Notes: a model not told the origin generated them from the letters alone. Shown: positions 24,413 through 34,414, counted from the first letter of the stretch. The stretch: DNA of 64,000 nucleotides from Candidatus Tanganyikabacteria bacterium (GCA_016867265.1 VGJW01000006.1:1-64000), one strand, 5' to 3'. Translations and numbers: made by a program.

Positions 24413-24447
24413 GTCATCCCCCCGGACCAGCGGCCCGGAGGGATGAC
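24413..24447 (-). terminator. hairpin after the 24458 gene
   Basis: GTCATCCC-CCCGG and its complement (24413-24425 and 24435-24447, one mismatch) form a 13-bp stem 10 bases past the stop, followed by TCATTTGG on the minus strand. Confidence 0.65.
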
Positions 24448-24457
24448 ACTTTTGCAA

Positions 24458-25126
24458 CTAGCGGAAGTTAGCGCGATTTTCCTGAGAGAACTCGACCAGG
24501 CTCTGGCCGAGGTCGCCGATGGCCCCCAGTGCCGTACGACCGGCGAGGCGACCAGCATTGCGGACGCCGCGCACCGTTGTCAGCGTTGCGTCGACGGCGA
24601 AGTCGCCGACGGCCTCGGCCCCACGAACGGCCGCCCGACCCACGGCGACGGTGCCGTCCACGACGGCCTCGCCAACCACCCGGCTGCCGGCAACGACAGG
24701 AAGGTCGCTGATAGCGGCGCTGGCCCGACGAGCCTCTTCCTGCTTGATCCGGGCTGCGGCGGACTTCCAGCGGCCTTCCGAGTCATAAGGCAGATCAAGA
24801 ATACGGTCGTAGGAGCTCACGATCTGGCGGCCCTTGATGAACGCCAGCTCTCCGACCAGGGGCACGACGGTCAACTCGGCCAAGCCGTGCAGGAACCTGC
24901 CCACCTTGCCGGCGCCGCTCGTGAACTTGCTGAGCAGATGCTCTCCCACCGTCCGGGTGGGCTCGGGGCGAACAGCCAGATCTCGCCGCGGTAATACGGC
25001 GATGTCTCGACCGGGCGATGCAGGCCTTGCTGCAGCAGCCCCTTCAGCAAGGATGGACGAGAGGTCACGGCGGACCGAGCCGACGGGGGCAATACCGTTA
25101 GGCTTGCGGACTGCGAGATGCGACAT
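24458..25126 (-). CDS. uncharacterised protein with Ala/Gly/Val repeat helix
   Basis: 222 residues from the ATG at 25126 (GGGAG site upstream; an in-frame start at 25159 exists). The N-terminal 70 residues are Arg/Ala/Pro-rich and probably disordered. The middle has hydrophobic stretches (FLHGLAELTVVPLVGELAFI). The last 80 residues form an amphipathic Ala/Gly/Val pattern (VGEAVVDGTVAVGRAAVRG). No known domain. A TTAGCCTGAT motif lies about 80 bases upstream. Confidence 0.6.
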   Translation of the reverse strand: MSHLAVRKPNGIAPVGSVRRDLSSILAEGAAAARPASPGRDIAVLPRRDLAVRPEPTRTVGEHLLSKFTSGAGKVGRFLHGLAELTVVPLVGELAFIKGRQIVSSYDRILDLPYDSEGRWKSAAARIKQEEARRASAAISDLPVVAGSRVVGEAVVDGTVAVGRAAVRGAEAVGDFAVDATLTTVRGVRNAGRLAGRTALGAIGDLGQSLVEFSQENRANFR

Positions 25127-25245
25127 TCTAGGTCTCCCTTTCCTGAGCAGGATGGCCAAGTTTTCTGTCGGCCTTCACGGCGGCGACTCGGTAAACATCA
25201 GGCTAATAGGAAGGAAAGCTTCATCGTCCGATTCGCTGCGGTCCT

Positions 25246-25275
25246 TTGCGCACGACCGCAGCGGGGAGCTATGAT
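25246..25275 (+). promoter_or_regulatory. sigma-70-like promoter
   Basis: TTGCGC (25246-25251), an 18-base spacer and TATGAT (25270-25275) precede the small acidic protein gene. Confidence 0.55.
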
Positions 25276-25335
25276 GCGCTGGTGAAGGGCGCTTGGCGTC
25301 CCATCCGAGCCCGTTGTCCTGAAAGGTCGTGCCCG

Positions 25336-25728
25336 TTGCGACGTGAACTCGAGAAGTTCGAGAACCCCGAGGTGGTGACCGAGTACCGTCGGCGCTACGG
25401 CGATCCGCTCGAGGAAGTCGAGCCCGGTGAGCTCATGGAGTTAATGGAGTCGCTGTGGGCCTCGCGGACCGGTGCCTATGCCCAGCTGCGTGAAGACCTG
25501 CGGCGTGACAAGGTCGATCCGTGGGGCACCCGCATCAAGCTGACCGAGACCTACTTCCGGAACCAGTACTTCAGGATCAACAAGCTGGACGCCGAGAAGG
25601 ACCGGAGCAAGATCCTTGATATCGAGGATTTCATCGATTACCTCGTCTTCGCCAAGATCCGCGAGCATCAGGAGGCGGAGGAGCAGGAAGCCCGCTTCAT
25701 CCGCGACCGGCACACGCCCCGATTCTGA
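25336..25728 (+). CDS. uncharacterised acidic 130-residue protein
   Basis: I chose the TTG at 25336, 9 bases after a GAAAGG site and about 55 bases after the predicted transcription start; GTG at 25282 would be leaderless and add 18 residues. The protein is helical and charged: FENPEVVTEYRRRYGDPLEE, GELMELMESLWASRTGAY, and ILDIEDFIDYLVFAKIREHQ. No known family, no signal peptide. A strong bidirectional terminator follows. Confidence 0.65.
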   Translation: MRRELEKFENPEVVTEYRRRYGDPLEEVEPGELMELMESLWASRTGAYAQLREDLRRDKVDPWGTRIKLTETYFRNQYFRINKLDAEKDRSKILDIEDFIDYLVFAKIREHQEAEEQEARFIRDRHTPRF

Positions 25729-25742
25729 AGCCAGCTGTAGAA

Positions 25743-25778
25743 GGAAGCCCCGGTGGTCCGAAGACCACCGGGGCTTTC
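25743..25778. terminator. bidirectional terminator
   Basis: A perfect 14-bp stem (AAGCCCCGGTGGTC / GACCACCGGGGCTT) with a CGAA tetraloop, flanked by short A and T tracts, sits between two convergent genes. Confidence 0.85.
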
Positions 25779-25791
25779 CACATTGGGAGCC

Positions 25792-26502
25792 TCAGGGCTT
25801 GGGAGCCGAGATGACCTCGCCGCTGCCGGCATTGAGGACATATTTGCCCTGAGCGTAGTGACCCTTGTAGGTCACAGCCACATAGGCGGGGAACCACTCG
25901 ACCGTCAGGTCCGGCTTCCGCTTGGGCAGCGGGCTGAAGTAGACGCTCGAGGAATCGAAGCCCTGGGCACCGGCGCGCAGGCCCGCCTTGAGCAGGAATT
26001 CCCGCACGTTTTTGATCTGGTCGAGGGAGGCGATGCCGCCGACGGGCTCGCCCTGCATGGCCTTCATCTGGATGAACTGGAGGCTCTTGACCTTGCCCCA
26101 GTCGTAAACGCCAATCTTGCCGTCGCGGACAATGACCTCAAGGACGCTGGCGAAGGACTTGGGCGGGGTGAACAGCATCGATACCGTGACGTCCTTGCGA
26201 TTGCCGAGATCGGCCGTCAGGTTGTCAACGGCATACTCGAGCATCGGCCCTGCACCCTGGGCGCGCCCGAGGTCATGGGCGGTCTGGACCAAGTTCGACA
26301 GGTCGGCCGCAACCTCGGCCGCCGTCATGTCCCGCACCATCAGGACCTTCTTCCAAGCAGGGATGGCGGGGGGGGCGGTACGGGCCATGACGGTCGCCTG
26401 ACCTTGAGAGGCCACAGGGGCCATGGCGGTTCCACAACCGGTGGCGGTGGCCGCGAGGACCAAGGCCAACGCGGGAAGGCAGCGCATCGTCAACAGGGAC
26501 AT
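25792..26502 (-). CDS. predicted lipoprotein, unknown function
   Basis: 236 residues. Signal peptide CLPALALVLAATATGC with the acylated cysteine at about 23. The mature protein has an N-terminal helical part (AAEVAADLSNLVQTAHDLG) and a beta-rich C-terminal half ending in WFPAYVAVTYKGHYAQGKYVLNAGSGEV. I do not recognise a family. The upstream region is AT-rich for this genome and contains a plausible promoter (TTGATC, 18-base spacer, TTAGAT on the minus strand) and an AGTGTTAACTTGAT motif shared with the kelch lipoprotein. Confidence 0.75.
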   Translation of the reverse strand: MSLLTMRCLPALALVLAATATGCGTAMAPVASQGQATVMARTAPPAIPAWKKVLMVRDMTAAEVAADLSNLVQTAHDLGRAQGAGPMLEYAVDNLTADLGNRKDVTVSMLFTPPKSFASVLEVIVRDGKIGVYDWGKVKSLQFIQMKAMQGEPVGGIASLDQIKNVREFLLKAGLRAGAQGFDSSSVYFSPLPKRKPDLTVEWFPAYVAVTYKGHYAQGKYVLNAGSGEVISAPKP

Positions 26503-26633
26503 GGCGGGGTCCTTTTCCGAAAGTTCGGGTGCGGGGGCTCTGAAAGAAAAGATCTAAAACGAAAGATAACACCAAGATCAAGTTAACACTAGTTGAAAGG
26601 ATGGCCTGGGTCAAGCCCCCCGGCCGAGGTGCG

Positions 26634-26642
26634 TGCTAGAAT
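26634..26642 (+). promoter_or_regulatory. extended -10 element TGCTAGAAT before tatA
   Basis: Matches TGnTANNNT. The predicted leader of about 33 bases contains GAGAGG, so tatA is not leaderless. Confidence 0.5.
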
Positions 26643-26681
26643 TCGAGTGACGTCTTTCAGAGAGGCTTTCCGTAACTACCT

Positions 26682-26879
26682 ATGGTGTCCACGACATCGG
26701 CAATCGTCATCGGTGCTGTCGCGCTTCTTTTGGTGGGTCCGCGCAAGCTGCCCGAGCTGGCGCGTGGCCTCGGCAAGGCGATGGGGGAGTTCCGCAAGGG
26801 CGTGCAGGGTATGGATGACCCTGAGGGGCGAGCCAATCCCCCGGCGGAGCCGCCTGCCGACTCCGCCCCCAAAGCATGA
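26682..26879 (+). CDS. tatA: Sec-independent translocase component TatA/TatE
   Basis: 65 residues. One N-terminal membrane helix (STTSAIVIGAVALLLVGP), the hinge VGPRKLPELARGLGKAMGEF with the conserved Gly-Pro and amphipathic helix, and a Pro/Ala-rich tail. It forms the pore subunit of the twin-arginine export system. tatC is not in the window. It is followed by the transporter gene at 26971. Confidence 0.93.
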   Translation: MVSTTSAIVIGAVALLLVGPRKLPELARGLGKAMGEFRKGVQGMDDPEGRANPPAEPPADSAPKA

Positions 26880-26970
26880 CGGTTGTCTGTTTCGGGTACG
26901 CTAGACCACACCTGATGTCATCCGACCCCGGCCATAGTCCCGTGCCCTCCGATACGGGGGGCTTGTCCCG

Positions 26971-28320
26971 TTGACCACGTACAGTGCGAGCTTGCCTCCC
27001 TTGATGGAGGCTACGGTTCCCTTGGGTCCCATCCCCGCCGGCCCCGCCGTTTTGATTCTGGTCGTCTGCCTGCTGGGCGTCGCCTTCTTCAGCTCGTCCG
27101 AGGCGGCCATTCTGAGCGTGAACCGTATCCGGGTGCGGAATCTGGCCGAGAAGGGCGATCCGCGCGCCGTGGCCTTGCAGCGACTCCGCGAGCAGCATGA
27201 CAGCCTGCTCGGGACCATCCTGCTGCTCGAGAACTTCCTGATCATCATTGCCTCGTCGGTGTGGACCGTCGTGTCGGCGAAGTGGCTGGAAGCGGGTGGC
27301 ATGGCTTCTCCGGCGGGCCTGCTGGGCGCCTCGCTCCTGATGACCCTGATCATCGTCCTGCTGGCGGAGATTACGCCCAAGACCTTTGCTGCCTCCTACG
27401 CCGAGGCATGGAGCCTCAAGGTCAGTCGCGTGGTTCTGGCCTGCGTCTGGTTCTCCGGCCCCGTGGTGAAGGGGTTCACGTTCTGCAGCAACGCCCTTAT
27501 CGGTATGTTCCGCAAGCTGCTCGACCTGAGTCCTGAGTCGGCGACCCCCTTTGTTACGGATGACGAGATTCGGATGCTGGCGGATGTCGGCCACGAAGAG
27601 GGCACCATCGATACGGATGAGAACGAGATGATCCACGGCGTGCTCGAACTGGGCGACACGACCGTTCGCGAGATCATGGTGCCCCGCATCGACATGAACT
27701 GCCTCTCGGCGGATGTCACGCTCGAGGAAGCCCTGCAGATGGTGATTAGCTCGGGCCACAGCAGGATTCCGGTTTACCGGGACACCAGCGACAATATTGT
27801 CGGCATTCTCTACGTGAAGGACTTGCTCAGCCTGCTTGCCCGAGTCGACCGCCCCCGCAGCCTTCCCAGCGCGTATGTGCGCCCGGCGACCTACATCCCG
27901 GAGAGCAAGCGTGTCGACGACCTCCTGACGGACATGAGGCGCATGAAGATTCACATGGCCGTCGTCATGGACGAATATGGCGGTACAGCTGGCCTGGTCA
28001 CGATTGAAGATATCCTTGAGGAGATTGTCGGCGACATACAGGACGAGTTCGATACCGAGGAGGATCTGCCCGTCAAGCATCAGGAGGATGGTTCCATCCT
28101 GGTGGACGGTCGCCTGCCGATCTATGAGGTCAACGACCTGCTCGGTTCGGACCTGCCGACTGCCGACTTCGACACCATCGGCGGCTTCGTGGTCGGGCAA
28201 CTTGGTCGGGCTCCCGTGCGTGGCGAAGAAGTGCGCTTCGATACGCTGCGCCTGATTGCCGATGCCGTGGAGGCGCGCCGCCTCGTTCGCGTGCAAATCA
28301 TTCGGGTATCCACCACGTGA
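26971..28320 (+). CDS. CorC/HlyC-CNNM family transporter with CBS domains
   Basis: 449 residues. A DUF21 membrane domain of about four helices ([52 protein letters not shown]), two CBS domains ([19 protein letters not shown]..., [20 protein letters not shown]) and a C-terminal CorC_HlyC domain ([18 protein letters not shown]). Members are linked to Mg2+/Co2+ efflux or homeostasis. The TTG start at 26971 follows a GGGGGG stretch; ATG 27004 is possible. The stop overlaps the pyrG GTG by 4 bases. Confidence 0.9.
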   Translation: MTTYSASLPPLMEATVPLGPIPAGPAVLILVVCLLGVAFFSSSEAAILSVNRIRVRNLAEKGDPRAVALQRLREQHDSLLGTILLLENFLIIIASSVWTVVSAKWLEAGGMASPAGLLGASLLMTLIIVLLAEITPKTFAASYAEAWSLKVSRVVLACVWFSGPVVKGFTFCSNALIGMFRKLLDLSPESATPFVTDDEIRMLADVGHEEGTIDTDENEMIHGVLELGDTTVREIMVPRIDMNCLSADVTLEEALQMVISSGHSRIPVYRDTSDNIVGILYVKDLLSLLARVDRPRSLPSAYVRPATYIPESKRVDDLLTDMRRMKIHMAVVMDEYGGTAGLVTIEDILEEIVGDIQDEFDTEEDLPVKHQEDGSILVDGRLPIYEVNDLLGSDLPTADFDTIGGFVVGQLGRAPVRGEEVRFDTLRLIADAVEARRLVRVQIIRVSTT

Positions 28321-29963
28321 CACCGGGCCATGAACGGGCCACCCGGTACATCTTTGTCACGGGTGGCGTCGTCTCTAGTATCGGCAAGGGTATCGTCGCC
28401 GCCAGCCTGGGACGGTTGCTCAACCAGCGTGGCTTTGCTGTTCGCATTCTGAAGCTCGACCCCTACATCAACGTCGACCCGGGGACTATGAGTCCCTATC
28501 AGCACGGCGAGGTCTTTGTCACCGAGGACGGTGCCGAGACGGATCTCGACCTCGGGCACTACGAACGGTTCGTGGACGTGCCACATTCGCGCGAGAACAG
28601 CGCGACGGCAGGTAGCATCTACCTCGAGGTCATCAGCAAGGAGCGTCGGGGCGACTATCTGTCGGGTACCGTGCAGGTCATTCCCCACGTGACCAATGAA
28701 ATCAAGGACCGCATCCACAAGGTTGGCAGCAAGGCAGAAGTCGCGATTGTCGAAATCGGCGGGACGGTCGGAGACATCGAGAGTTTGCCCTTCCTCGAGG
28801 CCATTCGCCAGTTCCGCAAGGATGTTGGCCGCGACCACGTGCTGTATCTCCACGTGACACTCGTGCCGATGCTCAAGGCCGCCGGCGAGATGAAGACCAA
28901 GCCGACCCAGCACTCCGTCAAGGAATTGCGGAGCCTGGGCATCCAGCCCGATATTCTGGTCTGCAGAGCTGAACGCAACATGTCGGCCAGTGTCCGGGAG
29001 AAGCTGGCCTTGTTCTGTGATATCGACAAGGAAGCCGTCATCCACTCAAGAGATGCGCGAAGCATCTACGAAGTACCCCAGTTGCTCGAACGAGAGGGCT
29101 TGGCCGATCAGGTCATGGTGCGCCTTCGGCTCGAACGGCGTCCGGGTGGCGTGGCTCCGGTTTGGCCCGAGGTCCTCACGGGCGAGCGCAAGGCGAGTCG
29201 TGAAGTCCGGATCGCCATCGTGGGCAAGTACGTCAAGCTGGCCGATGCGTACTTGTCCGTCCTCGAGTCGTTGCGCCACGCGGCAGCGTCCCTCGATGCC
29301 GACCTTGATGTCGTGTGGGTGGCTGCCGAGCACCTCGAAGACGGTAGTGAAGGTCTGGACAAGCTGGGAAATGTCGACGGCATCCTCGTTCCGGGTGGCT
29401 TCGGTGCGCGGGGCATCGAGGGCAAGATCAGCGCTGCGCGTCTTGCGCGGCAGCACCGCATTCCTTATCTGGGGCTCTGTCTGGGGATGCAGGTGGCCGT
29501 CATTGCCTTCGCGAGGGATGTCTGCGGCCTGGACGGGGCGCATTCGACGGAGTTCGATCCTTCGACCCCCTATCCCATCATCGACATCCTGCCCGAGCAG
29601 AAGGGTGTCGAGGACAAGGGGGGCACCATGCGGCTTGGGAGCTACCCCTGCGTCTTGCAGGACGGCACACAGGCTGCCGAGGCCTATGGTGCGACCAGCA
29701 TCAGCGAGCGCCACAGGCACCGCTTCGAGGTCAATCCGCACTTCGTGGCAAGGCTTCAGGGCGCTGGCCTCGTGGTTTCCGGTACGCTGCCCGAGCGTGG
29801 CTTGGTCGAGGTGATTGAGTGGCCGGATCATCCTTGGTACGTGGCTTGCCAGTTCCATCCCGAATTCCAGAGTCGTCCGGGGCGTCCGCATCCGCTCTTC
29901 AAGGGGTTCGTGGCAGCCTCATTGGATAGGGCCGGACAGCGCCAGCCGGCGGAGGTGGTTTGA
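28317..29963 (+). CDS. pyrG: CTP synthase
   Basis: 548 residues, GTG start. The N-terminal synthetase domain begins [17 protein letters not shown] (P-loop) with [19 protein letters not shown] and YLHVTLVP. The glutaminase domain has the nucleophile in LGLCLGMQ and the catalytic His/Glu in CQFHPEF. It makes CTP from UTP, glutamine and ATP. It is coupled to the transporter gene upstream and to cdd downstream (TGATG), forming a pyrimidine pair. Confidence 0.97.
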   Translation: MTPGHERATRYIFVTGGVVSSIGKGIVAASLGRLLNQRGFAVRILKLDPYINVDPGTMSPYQHGEVFVTEDGAETDLDLGHYERFVDVPHSRENSATAGSIYLEVISKERRGDYLSGTVQVIPHVTNEIKDRIHKVGSKAEVAIVEIGGTVGDIESLPFLEAIRQFRKDVGRDHVLYLHVTLVPMLKAAGEMKTKPTQHSVKELRSLGIQPDILVCRAERNMSASVREKLALFCDIDKEAVIHSRDARSIYEVPQLLEREGLADQVMVRLRLERRPGGVAPVWPEVLTGERKASREVRIAIVGKYVKLADAYLSVLESLRHAAASLDADLDVVWVAAEHLEDGSEGLDKLGNVDGILVPGGFGARGIEGKISAARLARQHRIPYLGLCLGMQVAVIAFARDVCGLDGAHSTEFDPSTPYPIIDILPEQKGVEDKGGTMRLGSYPCVLQDGTQAAEAYGATSISERHRHRFEVNPHFVARLQGAGLVVSGTLPERGLVEVIEWPDHPWYVACQFHPEFQSRPGRPHPLFKGFVAASLDRAGQRQPAEVV

Positions 29964-30367
29964 TGACTGCCCCATTTGATGCAGCGCAACTGCTCGACGC
30001 GGCCCGCGAGGCCCGGGTCCACGCCCACGCGCCTTACAGCAACTTTCCTGTGGGTGCGGCCCTGCTGCTCGCGGATGGCCGTGTCGTCCGGGGTGTCAAC
30101 GTCGAGAACAGGACCTTCGGACTGACGCTGTGCGCGGAGCGTACGGCGGTGGCCTCGGCCGTGGCTGCGGGTGATCGCGGCTTCGTGGCCATCGCCATCT
30201 CGGCTTCGCATGCATCGCCCTGCCCGCCTTGTGGGGCGTGTCGTCAAGTCATGGCCGAGTTCGCGCCCGATCTGCCAGTGGTCCTCGAGGGCGTCGATGG
30301 TGAGCCCGTCGTGACGCATCTGGGTATCTTGCTGCCCATGCAATTCGACTTGCCGCCGAGGCCTTGA
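29963..30367 (+). CDS. cdd: cytidine deaminase
   Basis: 134 residues from ATG 29963, with GGAGG 7 bases upstream. Zinc ligands and catalytic residues are in NVENRTFGLTLCAERTAV (Cys-Ala-Glu) and PCPPCGACRQVMAEF (Cys-x2-Cys). The tetrameric type is expected from the length. It deaminates cytidine and deoxycytidine to uridine forms. It shares one base with the pyrG stop and its stop overlaps era by 4 bases. Confidence 0.94.
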   Translation: MTAPFDAAQLLDAAREARVHAHAPYSNFPVGAALLLADGRVVRGVNVENRTFGLTLCAERTAVASAVAAGDRGFVAIAISASHASPCPPCGACRQVMAEFAPDLPVVLEGVDGEPVVTHLGILLPMQFDLPPRP

Positions 30368-31251
30368 ATCGATTGCGCTGCGGGACACTGGCCGTCGTCG
30401 GGCGGCCGAACGTGGGCAAGAGCACGCTCGTGAACCGGCTTTCCGGGCAGAAAGTCGCCATCGTTTCCAATCGCCCCCAGACGACGCGGCATCGCATCCG
30501 TGGCATCTGGCACGGCGAGGATGCCCAGTTGATTCTCGTCGATACGCCGGGCATCCATCGGCCCCTGCATCCCCTTGGTGAGCAGTTGGTCCTCGAAGCT
30601 GAGCGCGCCCTCACCGAGGTTGACGCCATTCTCCTGATTGTCGACGGAACGGAAGAACTCGGGCCGGGCGATCGCCACGTCGTCGCGCGAGCGCTCGCCT
30701 CGGGCAGACCCATCGTCCTTGCCGTCAACAAGTTGGACCGGGCTGGTCCCCGAGGTGGCTTTGCCGATGCCTATGCGGCGCTCGCCGACTTTCGCGCCGT
30801 CCACGTCATCTCGGCCCAGCGCGGTACGGGTGTCCGGGCTCTGGTGCGGTCTCTGGTCGGCCTGATGCCCGAGGGACCGGCGCTGTTCCCGGACGATGTA
30901 GTCACGGACCAGACGCTGCGCCAACTGGCGGGGGAGCTGGTTCGGGAACAGCTGATGCGCCAGTTGTCCGACGAGTTGCCGCATGCCATAGCCGTCAGCG
31001 TTGAGCGCTTCGACGAGTCGGACCCGGCCCTGACCCGCATCGAGGCCACGATTCACGTTGAACGGGACAGCCAGAAGGGCATTGTCATTGGCAAGGGGGC
31101 CGAGCGGCTCAAGACGGTCGGCATCCACGCCCGAGAAGCCATCGAGCAGCAAACCGGCACGCGTGTTCACCTTGCCCTCAGAGTCAAGGTCTTGCCGAAC
31201 TGGCGGCGCGATGCCGCCATGCTGAAGCGGCTCGGCTATATCGTCGACTAG
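30364..31251 (+). CDS. era: GTPase Era
   Basis: 295 residues, TTG start overlapping the cdd stop. GTPase motifs: G1 GRPNVGKS at 13-20, G2 region RPQTTRHRIRG, G3 DTPG at 60-63, G4 NKLD at 122-125 and ISAQRGTG as G5. The C-terminal KH domain includes IHVERDSQKGIVIGKGAERL. It assists 30S assembly by binding the 16S 3' end. Its function ties to YbeY and S21, encoded elsewhere in the window. It is convergent with the nuclease gene (4-base overlap). Confidence 0.97.
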   Translation: MNRLRCGTLAVVGRPNVGKSTLVNRLSGQKVAIVSNRPQTTRHRIRGIWHGEDAQLILVDTPGIHRPLHPLGEQLVLEAERALTEVDAILLIVDGTEELGPGDRHVVARALASGRPIVLAVNKLDRAGPRGGFADAYAALADFRAVHVISAQRGTGVRALVRSLVGLMPEGPALFPDDVVTDQTLRQLAGELVREQLMRQLSDELPHAIAVSVERFDESDPALTRIEATIHVERDSQKGIVIGKGAERLKTVGIHAREAIEQQTGTRVHLALRVKVLPNWRRDAAMLKRLGYIVD

Positions 31252-32216
31252 GCCCCGGACAGGTCTGGCCAAGCCAGCAGGTTGTCCTCGGCATAGTGAT
31301 CGCTGACGCGCTCCGCATCCGGTGAACCCGGCAAGCTCAGGTCCTTGCCGAGGTAGTACCGGCTCCCTGAAGGCTTCAGGCCGTCCACGAGGACCCAGTC
31401 GATGTTCTTGCGACGACCGGGGGGCGCAGCAGGACCCGCATCGACCATATTTTCCAGAAGACGACTCCGGATGGCCGCATCAGCATCACCCTGTCGCCCG
31501 CCTGTGGCCTGGTCGGCAGTGTGCGTGTTCAGGTCTCCTGCAAGGACGACGGGCCCGTGCGCCTTGGCGCGCCGGACAATCTTGGCCAGGTCCTCTGCCT
31601 GGCGCTTGCGCATCTCGGGATCGAGGGACAGGTGCGTGTTGATGACGGTCAGGGTCCTTCCCGATTGACGATCCCGCAGTCGCAGTTCGTTATAGCCCCT
31701 TGGCTCGACCCATTGCAGGGCATTGGGCTTGTAGCCGTCCTTGACCGTCGCCCACAGTGACGCCAGGACGCCTCGGACATGGCTGCCCTTGAAGGTCCTG
31801 AACTTGTCCGACAGGACCTCATAACGCTCGGGGATGACCACGAGGTTCCCCTGCCACGGCCTGAGCCGATCAAAGCTGAGATGCAAGCGGCCTGCCGTAT
31901 CCAGCTCCTTGAGCCGGTCAACCTGGTCGGGGCCGACCTCCTGCAGACAAAGGATGGCGGCATCGGCTTTGCCTGCCAATGCCTCCCGGTAGAAGGGGAG
32001 GTCGGGAAAGGCCGCCTGCGGGGTCTTGATCCGGGAGTTGCCGACGGCCGTGTTGAAAGTGATGATCCGGACGGGCTGAGGCTGTCCCTGCCATGCATCG
32101 GCCTTCAGGGCAGTGCCATCGGCTTCCGGGCGCTCCTGGGAAGGGCCGGGACGACCGAGGGCGCGGGGGGCTGCCTCACGGATCTTCATGGATGAATCGT
32201 GCCCGGAAAGGGTCAT
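31248..32216 (-). CDS. endonuclease/exonuclease/phosphatase family protein
   Basis: 322 residues, ATG overlapping the recQ stop (ATGA). The EEP fold is shown by RIITFNTAVGN, LCLQEVGPDQ (metal-binding Glu), TVINTHLSLDPE, VVLAGDLNTH (catalytic Asp/Asn) and the late VSDHYAEDN. There is no signal peptide, so a cytoplasmic Mg-dependent nuclease or phosphodiesterase is expected. Coupling with recQ favours a DNA-processing role; the N-terminal 40 residues look disordered. Confidence 0.85.
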   Translation of the reverse strand: MTLSGHDSSMKIREAAPRALGRPGPSQERPEADGTALKADAWQGQPQPVRIITFNTAVGNSRIKTPQAAFPDLPFYREALAGKADAAILCLQEVGPDQVDRLKELDTAGRLHLSFDRLRPWQGNLVVIPERYEVLSDKFRTFKGSHVRGVLASLWATVKDGYKPNALQWVEPRGYNELRLRDRQSGRTLTVINTHLSLDPEMRKRQAEDLAKIVRRAKAHGPVVLAGDLNTHTADQATGGRQGDADAAIRSRLLENMVDAGPAAPPGRRKNIDWVLVDGLKPSGSRYYLGKDLSLPGSPDAERVSDHYAEDNLLAWPDLSGA

Positions 32217-34039
32217 CGACTTGCGGGTAGGCCAGCACTTCTGCGTTCCAGCAAGGGAAGAAGATCCGGGGCATAGCGGGCCGCCCTCCGGGCTCCCACG
32301 CCACGAATGCGCGCAAGCGCTTCCTCCGTCGCAGGCCTCGTGACGGCCATCTCCTGCAGAGAGGCATCTCCCATGATGCAGTAGGCCGGCTGGCCTGCCT
32401 CTTGGGCGCGTTGTCTTCGCCACGTTCGAAGCACGAGAAAGAGTTCCTTGTCATGGGGACCGAGCTCGCTGCCCCCGCCTGCCCTGCCTGCGGCAAAAGC
32501 GAGACGGGGGCGCTGGGGTACGCCGAGTGGGACCTCCCTCTCGCCCGCAAGGACATCGCGCGCCGAAGCGGACACCGTCAGGGTCGCGTATTCCGGATGG
32601 ACCTTGACCAGACCATGGCCAATCAACTGGTCCAGCCAGTCCCGGATATGGTCCACCGGTTCTTCCCTGAGCAGGCCATGAACGGGCAGCTTGTCGAAGC
32701 CCTTGTCGATCAGTGCTTGCGGGCGCTTTCCCGACAGCACGTCGGCCACCATCTGGGCGCCGTGGGGTGGACGGACGCGACCGACGCCTGACAGCAACTT
32801 CTGGGCCAACGGCCCGCTTTCCGGGTGAATGGCGTGCTCGCCCAAGCAAACGTCGCACCTGCCGCAGGCGACCTCGGGCGCATCCTGTCCGAAGTAGCGC
32901 AGAAGGACGTCCTGACGACACGTGAGGGTCCTGCTGTAGCGAACCATGGCCTTCAACTGGTTCATTTGGTGCTGGACGAACATGGGGTCTTCACCCGTGA
33001 GCATGCGCTGCCACGTGACGATGTCCGATGCGTTGTGCAATAAGACGCACTCGGCGTCCAGCCTGTCGCGGCCCGCCCGGCCAGCTTCTTGGACATACTG
33101 CTCGAGCGATTTCGGCATGCCGGCATGGATGACGAATCGCACGTCTCCACGGTCGATGCCCATCCCGAAGGCGACGGTTGCCACGACGAGATCGAGGCGC
33201 TCCGCACGAAAGTCCTGCAGAATCTGGCGCCGTATGGCCGGCTCCATGCCGGCGTGGTAGGCGCGGGCCTGATGGCCTCGCTTTCGCAGGCTCTCGGCGA
33301 TTCGTTCCACCTGCTTGCGCGTCGGAGCATAGACGAGACCAGCCTCGCCGCGATGCCGCTGGATTACTTCCTCAATTTGCGCCGTGGTGTCGTGCCTGTA
33401 GGCGACGCGAAACATCAAGTTGGGTCGATGCAAGCTACCGACGACCACGGTCGGGTCACGAAGGGCCAAGCTGGCGACAATGTCCTGCTGGACCTGTGCC
33501 GTAGCCGTGGCCGTGAAGGCATGGATGGGCTTGCCGGGTGCCAACTCGCGCAGGACCGAAAGGTTCCTGTAGGCCTCGCGGTAATCATGGCCCCACTGGC
33601 TGATGCAATGCGCCTCGTCGATGACGCCATAGGCCACGGGCAGCGCGCTCAGGAACTGACGCATCCCCGAATGGGCCAGCGCTTCGGGCGAGAGGTAGAG
33701 CAAGCGCAGGTTGCCTGCCCGCGCTTCGTGGGCCACGGCACGCCTGTCGTCCGGCGCCATGTCGCTGTGCAGGGCCGCGGCAGCGACACCCATGGCCTGC
33801 AGGTGCCCGACTTGGTCTTGCATCAACGCGACGAGCGGCGAGATGACCAAGGCCAACTGGTTCCGTGCCACGGCGGGCAGTTGGTAGCAAAGGGACTTGC
33901 CGCCCCCCGTCGGCAAGACGACCAGGCTGTCACGCCCGTCGAGGACAGGCTGGATGGCCGGAACCTGGTGGGGAAGCAGGTCCGTGAAGCCCCAGTGGAT
34001 CTGCAGGGGCTCTCGCAGGGCGTCGAGGACCTGCTGCAC
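32213..34039 (-). CDS. recQ: ATP-dependent DNA helicase RecQ
   Basis: 608 residues, GTG start with an AGAAAGG site. Walker A PTGGGKS at 43-49, DEAH at 141-144, motif VI QEAGRAGRD, the RecQ-C-terminal zinc-binding cysteines (CGRCDVC near residue 400), a winged-helix region, and a C-terminal HRDC domain (EEALARIRGVGARRAARYAPDL). It unwinds duplex DNA 3'-5' in recombination repair. The nuclease downstream overlaps by 4 bases. The preceding gene on this strand is the RRM protein. Confidence 0.95.
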   Translation of the reverse strand: MQQVLDALREPLQIHWGFTDLLPHQVPAIQPVLDGRDSLVVLPTGGGKSLCYQLPAVARNQLALVISPLVALMQDQVGHLQAMGVAAAALHSDMAPDDRRAVAHEARAGNLRLLYLSPEALAHSGMRQFLSALPVAYGVIDEAHCISQWGHDYREAYRNLSVLRELAPGKPIHAFTATATAQVQQDIVASLALRDPTVVVGSLHRPNLMFRVAYRHDTTAQIEEVIQRHRGEAGLVYAPTRKQVERIAESLRKRGHQARAYHAGMEPAIRRQILQDFRAERLDLVVATVAFGMGIDRGDVRFVIHAGMPKSLEQYVQEAGRAGRDRLDAECVLLHNASDIVTWQRMLTGEDPMFVQHQMNQLKAMVRYSRTLTCRQDVLLRYFGQDAPEVACGRCDVCLGEHAIHPESGPLAQKLLSGVGRVRPPHGAQMVADVLSGKRPQALIDKGFDKLPVHGLLREEPVDHIRDWLDQLIGHGLVKVHPEYATLTVSASARDVLAGEREVPLGVPQRPRLAFAAGRAGGGSELGPHDKELFLVLRTWRRQRAQEAGQPAYCIMGDASLQEMAVTRPATEEALARIRGVGARRAARYAPDLLPLLERRSAGLPASR

Positions 34040-34083
34040 GATGCGGAACCTTTCTGTGGGCAGGAGAGGCGGACTGAAAGCGT

Positions 34084-34116
34084 GACGCCCCCGGCCCCCA
34101 CGGGGCCAGAGGCGTC
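34084..34116 (-). terminator. hairpin after the RRM protein gene
   Basis: Two-part stem: GACGCC/GGCGTC outer and GGCCCC/GGGGCC inner around a CAC loop, separated by an internal loop. It lies 16 bases past the stop. Confidence 0.65.
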
Positions 34117-34132
34117 AAGCAGGCTTCAGGGC

Positions 34133-34414
34133 CTAGTAGCGGGGGCCACGCTCCGAACGAGGACCACCCTTGGGCTCGGAAATCCGAACCAGGATGGGAC
34201 GTCCCAGCAGGTTGCTGTCGGACAGCTGGCTAATCGCGGCCTGAGCCAGATCGGCCGAAGCCATCTCGACGAAGCCGAAGCCACGCGAACGCTGGGTCTC
34301 ACGGTCAAGCACGACACGCGCGCTGACCACTTCGCCAACCTGGGAAAAGTGGGAATGGAGGTCGGCATCGCCGACACGGTAAGCCAAGTTGGCCACGAAC
34401 AACTGGGTAGACAA
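34133..34414 (-). CDS. single-RRM RNA-binding protein (cyanobacterial Rbp type)
   Basis: 93 residues from a TTG at 34414 preceded by GAGGTG; a longer ATG-initiated frame (34516) encodes a non-conserved stretch. RNP2 is LFVANLAY and RNP1 is RGFGFVEM. The fold is a single RNA-recognition motif with a short basic tail (EPKGGPRSERGPRY), as in the cold-inducible Rbp proteins of cyanobacteria. It should act in the cytoplasm on mRNA. The leader of about 100-150 bases could carry temperature-responsive structure. Confidence 0.9.
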   Translation of the reverse strand: MSTQLFVANLAYRVGDADLHSHFSQVGEVVSARVVLDRETQRSRGFGFVEMASADLAQAAISQLSDSNLLGRPILVRISEPKGGPRSERGPRY